Source of the DNA: an uncultured Christensenella sp.
Lineage (GTDB): Bacteria; Bacillota; Clostridia; Christensenellales; UBA1242
DNA length: 45,039 nt
Direction: 5' to 3'
NCBI GenBank assembly: GCA_949294455.1
Contig: CASFHD010000008.1
Coordinates: forward strand, 1-45,039
Shown here one piece after another: positions 14,981 to 23,719 of the stretch. A program made the position numbers and the translations under genes. Position 1 is the first letter of the stretch. The number at the start of each line of letters is the position of its first letter. The notes under the pieces are model-generated. The model made no database searches. It saw nothing but the letters and a program-made list of their open reading frames with translations, and was not told the origin of the DNA.

Positions 14981-17236
14981 TTATTTTTTGATTGATTTTT
15001 TTATTTTATTTTTTTTATTAGATGAATTTTTTTTATTTTTTTCTTGCATTTTAGATTTACTGAAAGATTCTATAAATTTATTTTTTTTATTCTCCTCTTT
15101 TGTTCTGATTATAGGAATTTTTCCATCTATATTATTATAACCCAATAACTCAAAATCAATAGTCCTACTTTTAATATCTGTTGATTTGACGACTATTTTA
15201 ATTTTATCTCCTAATTGATAATGGAATTTAGTACCATAAATCTTCATAGCATCTTTATCATAAATATAATTGTCATAAGGTAAATCAACCGAACGTATAA
15301 GACCTTCACAAGTATTGTCAAGTTCAACAAAAACTCCAAAGTCAGTAACTCCCGACACACTGCCTTCAAAATCCTGACCTATAAAATTAGACATATATAA
15401 TGCTTTTTTATAATCATCTACCGTTCGTTCCGCTTCAGTTGCGATTTTTTCAGTTGATGATGCCTGATCACTAGTAGAATTTACAATAGGGGTATAAACT
15501 GATTTTAAAACATCCAAATTTGTTCCGTGAAGATATTTTTTTATAATTCTATGAATCATTAAATCAGGATATCTTCTAATAGGGCTAGTAAAATGACAAT
15601 AAAATGTAGATGCTAGTCCAAAATGTCCTAAACAATTTGGGCTATATCTTGCTTTCATCATTGACCTTAATGTGATTTTTTCAATAGCATCTTTTCTAGG
15701 GTCATTTTCCATACTTTTTAAAAGTGATTGAAAATCCATAGGGGTCGCATTTTCAGGGTCTATATCCGTAAGAATTTTTTGAGAATTTACGAATCTCAAA
15801 AATCCATCAAGTTTAATAGAATCTGGTTTTTCGTGAACACGATACACAAAAGGAATGTGTAGTTTAAAGAATGTTTCAGCAATGACTTCATTACATAAAA
15901 TCATTAAACTTTCGATAAGTTCGTGAGATTCGTCTTGCACTCTTTTTTCGATAGAAACAATCTCACCTAATTCGTTTTCAGTTATAATTGGTTCTGGAAT
16001 ATTAAAAGTGATTTCGCCTCTTTTTTGGCGTTTTTCTTTTAATTTTTGAGAAATGTTGTTAAATAACACAATATCATCAAAAACATCGCTAAATTCATCT
16101 AAATTTTGAGTATTTCCATTAATTATTTTTTGAACATCAGTGTAAGTCATTCTATGCAAAGACTTTATTACGCCTTCAACAATTTTAGAATTTTTTACAT
16201 TACAATCTTCATCAATATCTATAAGGCAACTTAAAGTAAATCTATTAACATCCTGATTTAAAGAGCAAATACCATTAGATAATTCTCTAGGAAGCATAGG
16301 AATTACTTGATTTGGGAAATAAACAGAAGTTCCCCTTAAAAACGCCTCTTTATCTAGTGCAGAAGATTCAGTAACATAATTACTAACATCGGCGATATGC
16401 ACACCAATGCGATAACCATTTTTCAATTTTTCAATGCTTATTGCATCATCAATATCTCTTGTATCCTCACCATCAATAGTGATAACCCTTAAATTTCTAA
16501 AATCAACCCTGTTTTTTACCAAACTATCTTGAATTGATTGAGGAAGTCTTTTAGCTTCGTTTAGAACATCTTGAGGAAATTCTTCACGCAAATTAAAAGA
16601 CCTAATTATAGCAAGTTGTTCTACTTTTATATCACCAGAACGTCCCAAACATTCAACAATTCTGCCCACTTTTTTGACATCTGAAGATTTGTCATAATCT
16701 ATTTGTACAACAACTTTGTCGCCATTTATACAGCCCATAACACCACTTCTAGGTATCAAAATAGGTTCAAATCTATCATCATCAGTTACAACAGTAAACT
16801 TTCCGTTAAAAGCTTGTAAAGTGCCTACTAATTTTTCATTATTTCTTTTTACTACACGAACAACTCTTGCGACCGAATTTTTATCATCTGAACTTTCGGT
16901 TATTTGAACATACACTAAATCCCCGTGCATAGCACCCATTAACTGATTAGAAGGTATAAAATATTCTGTGTTATTTTCATCGCCTACAACTTGAGCAAAA
17001 GCGAAATGTTTTTTAGTCCCACTAATTTTGCATAATATTAGCCCAACATCACTAGGGAAAAGAAGCCTATTTTTTGCATCAATAAAAATTTTACCCTGTT
17101 CTTGTAATTTGGTTAAAGCATCATCAATTTCATTATATGTAAAACCTTTTAAAAGAATATTTATCACTTCATCTCTAGTTTTATTTTTAAGATTAATTAC
17201 CTTTATGGCATTAAAAATTTCATCAACATTAATCAT
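14981..17236 (-). CDS. rnr: Ribonuclease R
   Basis: A 3'-to-5' exoribonuclease that degrades structured RNA, including non-stop mRNA released by trans-translation, which explains its place beside smpB and ssrA. The 751-aa protein has cold-shock-like domains in the first 200 residues. The RNB catalytic domain follows, with the metal-binding GEDTRDIDDAIS and the conserved HFTSPIRRYPDL. An S1 domain (GSVSGVTDFGVFVEL) and a very Lys/Asn-rich tail of about 40 residues end it. I chose ATG at 17236, giving an N terminus of MINVDEIF. The upstream in-frame codon at 17254 lies inside the promoter spacer. No SD is present: the -10 box ends 6 nt before the ATG, so the mRNA should be leaderless. Confidence 0.95.
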   Translation of the reverse strand: MINVDEIFNAIKVINLKNKTRDEVINILLKGFTYNEIDDALTKLQEQGKIFIDAKNRLLFPSDVGLILCKISGTKKHFAFAQVVGDENNTEYFIPSNQLMGAMHGDLVYVQITESSDDKNSVARVVRVVKRNNEKLVGTLQAFNGKFTVVTDDDRFEPILIPRSGVMGCINGDKVVVQIDYDKSSDVKKVGRIVECLGRSGDIKVEQLAIIRSFNLREEFPQDVLNEAKRLPQSIQDSLVKNRVDFRNLRVITIDGEDTRDIDDAISIEKLKNGYRIGVHIADVSNYVTESSALDKEAFLRGTSVYFPNQVIPMLPRELSNGICSLNQDVNRFTLSCLIDIDEDCNVKNSKIVEGVIKSLHRMTYTDVQKIINGNTQNLDEFSDVFDDIVLFNNISQKLKEKRQKRGEITFNIPEPIITENELGEIVSIEKRVQDESHELIESLMILCNEVIAETFFKLHIPFVYRVHEKPDSIKLDGFLRFVNSQKILTDIDPENATPMDFQSLLKSMENDPRKDAIEKITLRSMMKARYSPNCLGHFGLASTFYCHFTSPIRRYPDLMIHRIIKKYLHGTNLDVLKSVYTPIVNSTSDQASSTEKIATEAERTVDDYKKALYMSNFIGQDFEGSVSGVTDFGVFVELDNTCEGLIRSVDLPYDNYIYDKDAMKIYGTKFHYQLGDKIKIVVKSTDIKSRTIDFELLGYNNIDGKIPIIRTKEENKKNKFIESFSKSKMQEKNKKNSSNKKNKIKKSIKK

Positions 17237-17242
17237 TCTTTT

Positions 17243-17271
17243 AATATAGCACAAAAAAAAACAAATGGCAA
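17243..17271 (-). promoter_or_regulatory. rnr promoter, leaderless configuration
   Basis: TTGCCA (17271-17266), a 17-bp spacer and TATATT (17248-17243), then AAAAGA and the ATG at 17236. The -35 hexamer is the 3' arm of the secG terminator stem. Confidence 0.65.
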
Positions 17272-17281
17272 TAATTTGCCA
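17251..17281 (-). terminator. secG terminator
   Basis: The stem TGGCAA/TTGCCA with loop ATTA (17281-17266) is followed by TTTG and nine T. It is placed 8 bp after the secG stop and overlaps the rnr promoter. Confidence 0.8.
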
Positions 17282-17289
17282 CTGTCAAA

Positions 17290-17595
17290 CTATCCTTGAT
17301 AAGGGATATATGATAAATAAAATAAAATACAAAGAACAGCAATAATAGCAACAACTATATAAATAGCCTTAGTAATCATACCTTCTCTTGAACTAGACTT
17401 ATTTTTAGCATAGTAACTATCAATATTTCCAGTAAGTGCGTTGCTAGCATTACTACCACCATTAATTTGCATAAATACAAGGATAATCAAAGCAATAGCA
17501 GAAAGTACCAACAAAACACATATAATAATCCTAATAATAGGAAAAGAATTTGAAATCCAGTCAGGAACAGTACTAACAAGTAAAGATGATAACAT
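17290..17595 (-). CDS. secG: Protein translocase subunit SecG
   Basis: A small subunit of the SecYEG protein-export channel in the cytoplasmic membrane. The 101-aa protein has two transmembrane helices (about 20-42 and 75-96). Between them is the SecG loop with the VFMQINGG start and small/polar residues, comparable to the LxQxGKG segment of the family. The N-terminal extension of about 18 residues is slightly longer than usual. SD AGGAGG is 4 nt before the ATG. It has its own promoter and terminator, so it is a single-gene unit despite the tight spacing to rnr. Confidence 0.9.
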   Translation of the reverse strand: MLSSLLVSTVPDWISNSFPIIRIIICVLLVLSAIALIILVFMQINGGSNASNALTGNIDSYYAKNKSSSREGMITKAIYIVVAIIAVLCILFYLSYIPYQG

Positions 17596-17617
17596 TTAGC
17601 CTCCTAAAAAACACTTT

Positions 17618-17646
17618 ATTATATCACGGTTAAAAAATAAATGCAA
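17618..17646 (-). promoter_or_regulatory. secG promoter
   Basis: TTGCAT (17646-17641), a 17-bp spacer and TATAAT (17623-17618). Confidence 0.75.
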
Positions 17647-17964
17647 GCATAAATTAAAATAATTGTATTACAAATTTTCGATAAACATTAAGATTATTAG
17701 GCATAATTTACTTTCAATAAATTAAAATCAAACTTTCATACAAATATTATCATATTTGCAATAAATATAAGATTAATATTCTTTATTTTCATATAAAAAA
17801 ATAAATAACAATATAACAAATTTAACATTTAAGTAAATTATTAAAACGATAAAGTTTAATATATTTCACAAATTACTTTAATTTTGCAACAATAAATAAT
17901 GAATAAACCTTGATTTAGCACTTCAAATTTAATAATAACCGCTAAATATTATAATACTTCATAA
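17647..17964. other. Intergenic, AT-rich, no gene seen
   Basis: About 320 bases without an ORF that has an SD or promoter, and without tRNA-like structure. A weak TTTAGC/GCTAAA pairing with a long loop near 17910-17950 has no T tract. Confidence 0.55.
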
Positions 17965-18186
17965 TTAATATCTAGCAAAATACATAATTGCAAATACGAC
18001 CAAAAGAACTAAAATCGATATTATAAAAAATCTGCCTTTTATAGATTTGCCAGATTTATTTAACTTCAAAAATTGTGAAATGCATAAAAGAATAACCAAA
18101 GCGATAGCGATTAAAATTATAGAATAAGTAGAATTTGATATTGAATCAAATTTTTCTTTAAGAGATAAAAAACTAAATAAATACAT
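17965..18186 (-). CDS. Small membrane protein, 73 aa
   Basis: Not recognised. It has two hydrophobic helices (about 20-39 and 51-70) joined by a basic loop (KLNKSGKSIKGR), so the loop should face the cytoplasm with both termini outside. There is no SD. A near-consensus promoter ends 6 nt before the ATG, predicting a leaderless mRNA, which also supports this start. It lies 50 bp after gpmI, with no terminator between, so read-through from the glycolytic operon is possible. Confidence 0.65.
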   Translation of the reverse strand: MYLFSFLSLKEKFDSISNSTYSIILIAIALVILLCISQFLKLNKSGKSIKGRFFIISILVLLVVFAIMYFARY

Positions 18187-18192
18187 ATGTAT

Positions 18193-18221
18193 ATTATAAC
18201 AAAAGAATAAAAATTAGTCAA
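18193..18221 (-). promoter_or_regulatory. Promoter of the 73-aa gene, leaderless configuration
   Basis: TTGACT (18221-18216), a 17-bp spacer and TATAAT (18198-18193), followed by 6 nt and the ATG at 18186. Confidence 0.8.
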
Positions 18222-18236
18222 AACTAGAAATTAAAA

Positions 18237-19730
18237 TTATAAATTTTCAGATACAAATAAAGGTTTTCCTTCAAAGTCAGGATTATCTTCAACTCCCATA
18301 AGTTTTAAAATAGTTGGAGCAACATCTTGAAGGCCTCCTGATTTCTTCATTCTTATAGATAAATCTTTATCTAAAATAACCAATTTTACAGAACTAAGAG
18401 TATGTGAAGTATTTTTGCTACCATCTTCATTTTTTAAAACTTCAGCATTTCCATGATCTGCACATACTAGTATAAAATAACCTTTTTTAAATGCTTTATT
18501 GCAAAGCTTTTTTAAATTATTATCAATAACTTCTAAACCTTTTTTTACTGCGGCAAAATTTGCAGTATGACCTAACATATCAGGATTAGAATAATTAATA
18601 ACAATCAAATCATACTTATTATTTTTAACTGCTTTAATAGCCTCTTTTGTAATTTCACAAGCGCGCATTTTAGGAAATTCATCATAATTTTTTACTTTTT
18701 TAGTTGGAATGTGAATTCTATACTCGCCATCAAAAGGTTCTTCTCTGCCACCATTAAAAAAGTAAGTAACATGAGCATATTTTGTGCTCTCAGATATTTT
18801 TAAAACCTTATAACCTTTTTTAGTCAAAAATTCAGTCAAAGTATTTTTAATTAAACTTTTAACATATAAAGGAGTTATTTTTTTAAAATCGCCGTAATTT
18901 GACATAGAAATGATTTTGCAATCAAAATTTTCTAAACGAGTACAAAGTTGACGCATTCTGTCCGCTCTAGTATTAAATAAAAATACAGCATCAGATTTAT
19001 CAAAATTAAGTTCTTTTTTATCGACAAAAGATACAGGTTGAATAAATTCATCACTAACACCTAACTTATATTGACTTTTAAGATATTTTTCAGGTGTTAC
19101 ATCTGTAAAATTTTGACCCCTAATAGCATTTACATAAATATCAGTCCTATCGAAATTTCCTTCTCTATCCATAGCAAAAAATCTTCCGCCCATTGAAGCG
19201 ACTTTACCTAAAGAGAATTCTTTTATAAAAGATTTTAGTTGGTTCAAATAGTTAATGCCATCATTAACACCAGAATCTCTACCGTCCATAATACAATGAA
19301 TTAAAACATTTTTTATATTTTTTTCTTTTGCAAGTTTCAAAATAGCACGAATATGTCTAAAATCACTATGAATTTTTTTATCTGAAAGCAGACCAATAAT
19401 ATGCAATGTCCCATTAGCTTTTGAAACCTTATTAAAAATCAAATTAAGAGATTTATTTTCATAAAAAGCATTTGAGTTAATATCGTCATCTACTCTAACA
19501 GTCTCAGATTTTATAATTTTACCAGCGCCAATAGTTTGATGTCCAACTTCACTTCCTCCCATAAAACCATCAGGCAGACCAACAAAACCGCCGTCAGTTC
19601 TAATTAATGTATTTGGTGCTTTTTCTTTTATAAAATGCAAAAAAGGGGTGTCAGCCCTAGTAACAGCGTTAAATTCACTATCTTTAGCTTCTCCGTAACC
19701 ATCTAAAATTATTAATAAACCTTTTTTCAT
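18237..19730 (-). CDS. gpmI: 2,3-bisphosphoglycerate-independent phosphoglycerate mutase
   Basis: Interconverts 3- and 2-phosphoglycerate in glycolysis through a phosphoserine intermediate with two metal ions. The 497-aa protein is near the usual 510. Visible are Asp10 in the first metal site, the catalytic Ser60 in GGSEVGH (most family members have GNSEVGH), the DGRDS segment near 150 and CADHGNAE near the C terminus. The start codon overlaps the tpiA stop (TAATG), so translation is coupled. Only pgk and tpiA accompany it. gap and eno are not in the window. Confidence 0.96.
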   Translation of the reverse strand: MKKGLLIILDGYGEAKDSEFNAVTRADTPFLHFIKEKAPNTLIRTDGGFVGLPDGFMGGSEVGHQTIGAGKIIKSETVRVDDDINSNAFYENKSLNLIFNKVSKANGTLHIIGLLSDKKIHSDFRHIRAILKLAKEKNIKNVLIHCIMDGRDSGVNDGINYLNQLKSFIKEFSLGKVASMGGRFFAMDREGNFDRTDIYVNAIRGQNFTDVTPEKYLKSQYKLGVSDEFIQPVSFVDKKELNFDKSDAVFLFNTRADRMRQLCTRLENFDCKIISMSNYGDFKKITPLYVKSLIKNTLTEFLTKKGYKVLKISESTKYAHVTYFFNGGREEPFDGEYRIHIPTKKVKNYDEFPKMRACEITKEAIKAVKNNKYDLIVINYSNPDMLGHTANFAAVKKGLEVIDNNLKKLCNKAFKKGYFILVCADHGNAEVLKNEDGSKNTSHTLSSVKLVILDKDLSIRMKKSGGLQDVAPTILKLMGVEDNPDFEGKPLFVSENL

Positions 19731-20458
19731 TAATTCAAACCTTCAATTATTTTAAACAATTTTTCAAAATCCAAGGCAACACCCCCTACCAATAAACCAT
19801 CAATTCCTTTAACAGACATAATAGATTGATAATTATCAACATTTACGCTACCGCCATACAAAATGGAAATTTTATTTACAAAAAGTTTTCCGTACATTTT
19901 TTCTAAAATAGATTTTATACTTTTTACGATTTCTTGCAAATCGCTTTTTTTAATAGCGTTTCCACTACCAATTGCCCAAATAGGTTCATAAGCTATAATA
20001 ATATTTTCAAGTTCGTTGGTATAAATATCACGAAGAATAGTATTTAATTGTTTTTCAAGAACGGTTAAAGTTTCTCCTTTTTTCTTGTTTTGTAAAGATT
20101 CTCCAACACAGACAATTGGTTTTAATCCAAATTCAAGAGCTTTTAAAACTTTATTTCTAATTTGTTCGTCTGTTTCAAAAAAGGCTTTTCTCCTTTCACT
20201 ATGTCCCAAAATAACATATTTAACATTCATATCTCTAAGCATTTCAGCTGATATTTCACCAGTCGGTATTTTATCTGTACTAGACAAATTCTGTGCGCCT
20301 AATAATACAGATTTATTTTTAAAAATATGCAAAGAAGTATATGGTGGACAAACTATAAATTCTGCATTTTTAAAAGAGAAATTATCAATCATCTTTAATA
20401 ATTTCTTAAAATCAGCATCAACAAAGTTAACTTTGTAATTTGCAACTATTTTAGACAT
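19730..20458 (-). CDS. tpiA: Triosephosphate isomerase
   Basis: Interconverts dihydroxyacetone phosphate and glyceraldehyde 3-phosphate. The 242-aa barrel has Lys9 in ANYKVN (usually GNWKMN), His86 in LGHSERR and catalytic Glu158 in AYEPIWAIGSG, plus the phosphate-binding YGGSV and GLLVGG at the C terminus. I place the start at 20458. An in-frame ATG 18 bp upstream exists, but SD AGAGGTG is 3-4 nt before 20458, and the shorter form begins like other isomerases. The gap to pgk is then 7 bp. Confidence 0.95.
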   Translation of the reverse strand: MSKIVANYKVNFVDADFKKLLKMIDNFSFKNAEFIVCPPYTSLHIFKNKSVLLGAQNLSSTDKIPTGEISAEMLRDMNVKYVILGHSERRKAFFETDEQIRNKVLKALEFGLKPIVCVGESLQNKKKGETLTVLEKQLNTILRDIYTNELENIIIAYEPIWAIGSGNAIKKSDLQEIVKSIKSILEKMYGKLFVNKISILYGGSVNVDNYQSIMSVKGIDGLLVGGVALDFEKLFKIIEGLN

Positions 20459-20465
20459 AACACCT

Positions 20466-21647
20466 CTATTTATCATTTATAATTTCAATGCCTGGAAGCC
20501 CTTTGCCCTGCAATAATTCAAGGCTAGCGCCACCGCCAGTTGAAATGTGACTTATTTTATGTTCAATATGCAAATCTTTTACACTAGCAACACTATCACC
20601 ACCACCTATTATGCTATAAGCATTTGATTTAGCGATGCATTTTGCAAGTGCTATAGTGCCTTTTCTAAATCTTTTGAACTCATATACACCAACTGGACCA
20701 TTCCATAAAATAGTTTTTGCACTTTGCAAAATTTTACAAAACTTTTTAATGCTCTTTTTGCCTATATCCATACCTTGATATTCTTTATCCAAAAATCCAG
20801 AATTAAATTTTTTAATTTTTGCATTAGCCGAAAATTCTTTAGTAGCAATATTATCACAAGGCAATTCGATTTTAACACCTTTTTGTTTTGCCAAATTTAA
20901 AACCTTTTTACAATAATCTATTTTACTTTCATCTACAATACTATTTCCAACTTCACCATCAAGTGCTTTTATAAAAGTATAACTCATACCTCCGGCGATT
21001 ATAATAGTATCAACTTTATCTAAAATATTTTCAATAATAGGAAGTTTATCTTTTACCTTTGCCCCGCCTAAAACAGCAACAAAAGGTTTTTCAGGATTTA
21101 CTAAAATTTTATCAAAAGCCTCAAGTTCATTTTGAATTAAAAAGCCGATAGCATTAGGAAGCAATTTTGCAATAGCATAAGTTGAAGCGTGTTTTCTATG
21201 AGTACAAGCAAAGGCATCTTGCACAAAAATATCTGCAAGTGAAGCTAGTTTCTTTGCAAAATTCTCGTCATCTTCTTCTTCGCCTTTATAAAATCTTAAA
21301 TTTTCCAACATTAAAACATCACCCGGTTTCATATTGGAAACAATTTGTTTTACTCCTTTTTTAGTCAAATCATCAATAAATTGAATTTCCTTATTTAATA
21401 AATTTGATAAATGTTTGCAAACAGGTCTTAAAGAATATTTTTCTACTCGTTTCCCTTCAGGCCTACCCAGATGAGAACAAATAATAACTTTAGCATCATT
21501 TTCAATTAAATATTTAATAGTAGGCAACTCTAAAATTATACGCTTGTCATCTATAATATTTTGATAATCGTCCATAGGAAGATTAAAATCAACTCTCAAC
21601 AAAACAGTTTTATTTTTTACATCTAAATCCCTTACTGTTACTTTCAT
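20466..21647 (-). CDS. pgk: Phosphoglycerate kinase
   Basis: Transfers phosphate from 1,3-bisphosphoglycerate to ADP in glycolysis. The 393-aa, two-domain protein has the N-terminal VDFNLPMD and the substrate-binding SHLGRPEG. The hinge-side LGGAKVKDK and the nucleotide-binding GGGDSVASV and STGGGASLELLQG are also present. SD GGGGG is 5 nt before the ATG, with a promoter 22-50 bp upstream. It is first in pgk-tpiA-gpmI. Confidence 0.97.
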   Translation of the reverse strand: MKVTVRDLDVKNKTVLLRVDFNLPMDDYQNIIDDKRIILELPTIKYLIENDAKVIICSHLGRPEGKRVEKYSLRPVCKHLSNLLNKEIQFIDDLTKKGVKQIVSNMKPGDVLMLENLRFYKGEEEDDENFAKKLASLADIFVQDAFACTHRKHASTYAIAKLLPNAIGFLIQNELEAFDKILVNPEKPFVAVLGGAKVKDKLPIIENILDKVDTIIIAGGMSYTFIKALDGEVGNSIVDESKIDYCKKVLNLAKQKGVKIELPCDNIATKEFSANAKIKKFNSGFLDKEYQGMDIGKKSIKKFCKILQSAKTILWNGPVGVYEFKRFRKGTIALAKCIAKSNAYSIIGGGDSVASVKDLHIEHKISHISTGGGASLELLQGKGLPGIEIINDK

Positions 21648-21668
21648 ACAACCCCCATAATTAAAAAC

Positions 21669-21697
21669 ATTATAACAAAAGGAAGTTTTTTTAACAA
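21669..21697 (-). promoter_or_regulatory. pgk-tpiA-gpmI promoter
   Basis: TTGTTA (21697-21692), a 17-bp spacer and a perfect TATAAT (21674-21669), which gives a short leader of about 15 nt ending in the SD. Confidence 0.65.
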
Positions 21698-21719
21698 ATA
21701 ATTTTTTTAAATTACTAAA

Positions 21720-22046
21720 TTAATTATAAATTAAATTTACCGCAATGTCTAATAATTCTTCAATATCAGAACTAATCAATCTATACATAACCGATTTGCC
21801 ATTCCTGACAAAATCAACGATATTATTATCTTTTAAAATTTTAAGTTGATGGCTAACAGTAGTTTGATTTATTTTTAGACAATTACTGATTTCACTTACA
21901 CAAAGCGGACTAATAGATAAAGCAGTTATAATTCTAAGTCTTGTAAAATCTGAAAATGATGAAAAAAATTGACAAATAGCATATATTTTTTTGTCATCTA
22001 AATTAAATTGTTCTAAAACATCTTCAACTAAATTATAAGTATCCAT
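21720..22046 (-). CDS. ArsR/SmtB family transcriptional regulator
   Basis: A 108-aa winged-helix repressor. The recognition part reads PLCVSEISNCLKINQTTVSH, followed by QLKILKDNNIV, the family's helix-turn-helix and wing region. The metal-binding ELCVCD motif of ArsR/CadC is reduced to a single cysteine (LCVSE), so the inducer may not be a metal bound in that way. The start at 22046 (ATG, SD TAGGA 7-8 nt upstream) is preferred. An upstream in-frame start would add 21 hydrophobic residues not found in the family. It diverges from the small plus-strand gene at 22189 with 142 bp between them, and pgk follows 72 bp downstream. Confidence 0.85.
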   Translation of the reverse strand: MDTYNLVEDVLEQFNLDDKKIYAICQFFSSFSDFTRLRIITALSISPLCVSEISNCLKINQTTVSHQLKILKDNNIVDFVRNGKSVMYRLISSDIEELLDIAVNLIYN

Positions 22047-22188
22047 CACAATCCTAAAAGTTTTTACATATAATAAAATAACAAAAAAACAGATAAAAAT
22101 CATAAACAAAAAGCACTAATAAAGTAAAATGAAAAAATATGTTGTAGAATACTAATGATGGTTTTAATAAAATAAAAAAAGGAGCAAT

Positions 22189-22365
22189 ATGAGTTTTTCT
22201 CTTACATTACTTATAATTATAGCATTAGGAATTTTAGCACAAGCAACGGGAATAGATTTAGCAAATAACACAACATTTTTATTACTTCTATTATTATCAC
22301 TTGGTGCTTACGGCTTTACTAATCACAATTGTTGTTCGAATAATAACAACAGAATTTATTTTTAA
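22189..22365 (+). CDS. Small membrane protein, 58 aa, divergent from arsR
   Basis: The only plus-strand coding region I can support. ATG at 22189 has AAAGGAG 5 nt upstream. The protein begins MSFSLTLLII and has two hydrophobic segments (about 4-19 and 29-42), then a short polar tail with a Cys-Cys pair (NCCSNNNN). Not recognised. It loosely recalls short hydrophobic proteins of spore-formers, but I see no diagnostic motif. A weak promoter TTGTAG (22142-22147)-N17-TAATAA (22165-22170) precedes it. The divergent ArsR regulator is the natural candidate to control it, which together with the paired cysteines hints at metal or redox, as inference only. Confidence 0.65.
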   Translation: MSFSLTLLIIIALGILAQATGIDLANNTTFLLLLLLSLGAYGFTNHNCCSNNNNRIYF

Positions 22366-22470
22366 AAATTCAAAAATGTATTAAATAAAAAAGAATATCA
22401 TTTATAAAAACAAATAAGAATAACATTTATAAAACAAACTAAAAAAATATGATATTATTCTAATCTAAAA

Positions 22471-22508
22471 AACAAAAAAGGAACTTTATATTTAGAGTTC
22501 CTTTGTTT
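22471..22508. terminator. Bidirectional intrinsic terminator
   Basis: The stem AAAGGAACT/AGTTCCTTT (22477-22485 with 22496-22504) is flanked by A-rich and T-rich runs. It serves trpS on the minus strand and possibly the 58-aa gene on the plus strand. Confidence 0.8.
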
Positions 22509-22534
22509 TAAAAATAAATTTAAACGAATTTTTA

Positions 22535-23584
22535 TTAAATTTCATTAAAATAATTAATTCCCATAGCAGTTTTCAACCTTATAAGATTTTTGTGTGCATC
22601 AATGCTTGCCTTTTTGCTACCATCATACAAAATATTCATAATTTTATCTTTATCTTTTTCTAATTCTTGTCTTTTAGTTCTTATAGGAAGTAATATTTCC
22701 TGCAAAATAGAATTTAAAAAATTTTTAATTTTTACATCTCCAAGTCCACCTTTTCTATAATGAGCTTTTAACTCATCAAGGTTGTTGTATTCAGGAAGAT
22801 ATTTTTTAAAATGTTCATCTTCACAAAAAGCATCTAAATAACTAAAAACGACATTGCCTTCTACTTTGCCTGGGTCGCTAACCTTAATGTGATTTTCATC
22901 AGTGTACATAGAAAATACTTTCTTTTTTATATCTTGTTCACTATCGCTTAAATAAATACAATTGCCTAAACTTTTACTCATTTTATGAATGCCATCTGTA
23001 CCAGGCAATCGCTTACAAGTTGATTTATCAGGCAAAACTCCAATAGGTTCAATTAAAGTTTCTCCGTACAAATTATTAAAAGTTCTAACTATTTCACGCG
23101 CTTGTTCTATAACAGGCAATTGATCTTCACCAACAGGAACAATGTTAGCATTAAAAGCGGTTATATCAGCAGTTTGACTTACAGGGTAACACAAAAAGCC
23201 CAAAGGTACATCATCTTTGTATCCTTTTTCTTTCATTTCAGATTTAACAGTAGGATTTCTTTTTGCTCTTGCAAGTGTTACCAAATTAAGATAATAAAAA
23301 TTAAATTCAGTAAGTTCACTCACTTGACTTTGCAAAAACAAAGTAACTTTATTAGGGTCAATGCCAACAGAAAGATAATCAAGAGCCACTTCTATAATAT
23401 TGTCTTGCACTTTTTTTACATTATTAAAATTATCAGTTAATGCTTGACTATCTGCAATCATAACATACATTTTGTCAAAATTCCCTTCATTTTGCATTTT
23501 TACTCTGTTTTGTAAACTACCAACAAAATGCCCTATATGCAATTTCCCTGTTGGCCTATCACCAGTTAAAATAATATTTCCCAT
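22535..23584 (-). CDS. trpS: Tryptophanyl-tRNA synthetase
   Basis: Charges tRNA-Trp with tryptophan using ATP. A class I synthetase of 349 aa, typical for bacteria, with HIGH at 16-19 and KMSKS at 201-205, plus GEDQ (152-155) of the TrpRS family. SD AAAGGAG is 4-5 nt before the ATG. It is a single-gene unit with a promoter at 23736-23764 and a 150-nt leader. The leader carries a Trp-rich leader peptide and an intrinsic terminator, so its expression should rise when charged tRNA-Trp is scarce. Confidence 0.97.
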   Translation of the reverse strand: MGNIILTGDRPTGKLHIGHFVGSLQNRVKMQNEGNFDKMYVMIADSQALTDNFNNVKKVQDNIIEVALDYLSVGIDPNKVTLFLQSQVSELTEFNFYYLNLVTLARAKRNPTVKSEMKEKGYKDDVPLGFLCYPVSQTADITAFNANIVPVGEDQLPVIEQAREIVRTFNNLYGETLIEPIGVLPDKSTCKRLPGTDGIHKMSKSLGNCIYLSDSEQDIKKKVFSMYTDENHIKVSDPGKVEGNVVFSYLDAFCEDEHFKKYLPEYNNLDELKAHYRKGGLGDVKIKNFLNSILQEILLPIRTKRQELEKDKDKIMNILYDGSKKASIDAHKNLIRLKTAMGINYFNEI

Positions 23585-23614
23585 AATTCTCCTTTAATTA
23601 AAATCAAATAATAA

Positions 23615-23652
23615 TAAAAAACTCGGCAGACTCACAAAAAATCCTACCGAGT
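23615..23652 (-). promoter_or_regulatory. trpS attenuator terminator
   Basis: RNA stem of nine pairs (23652-23644 with 23629-23621, one G-U) is followed by a U tract. It sits between the leader peptide stop (23684) and the trpS SD, as an attenuator should. A possible antiterminator pairs TTCTGTT (about 23684-23678, just at the leader stop) with GGTAGGA (about 23648-23642) with several wobbles. Confidence 0.75.
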
Positions 23653-23683
23653 AAAAACTTTTTGCAAGTGTAATCTAACAGAA

Positions 23684-23719
23684 TTAAATAACTAGAACTT
23701 GCCACCAAAGTTTTATCAT
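23684..23719 (-). CDS. trpS leader peptide MIKLWWQVLVI
   Basis: An 11-codon frame: ATG at 23719, tandem TGG codons at 23707-23702, stop TAA at 23686-23684. SD AGGAG (23729-23725) is exactly 5 nt before the ATG. It begins at about the predicted +1 and ends about 32 nt before the terminator stem. Two adjacent Trp codons in 11 fit a sensor of tryptophanyl-tRNA. The GGCAAGT just after them can pair with ACTTGC downstream (about 23670), a plausible 1:2 stem. No homologue is claimed. Confidence 0.7.
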   Translation of the reverse strand: MIKLWWQVLVI

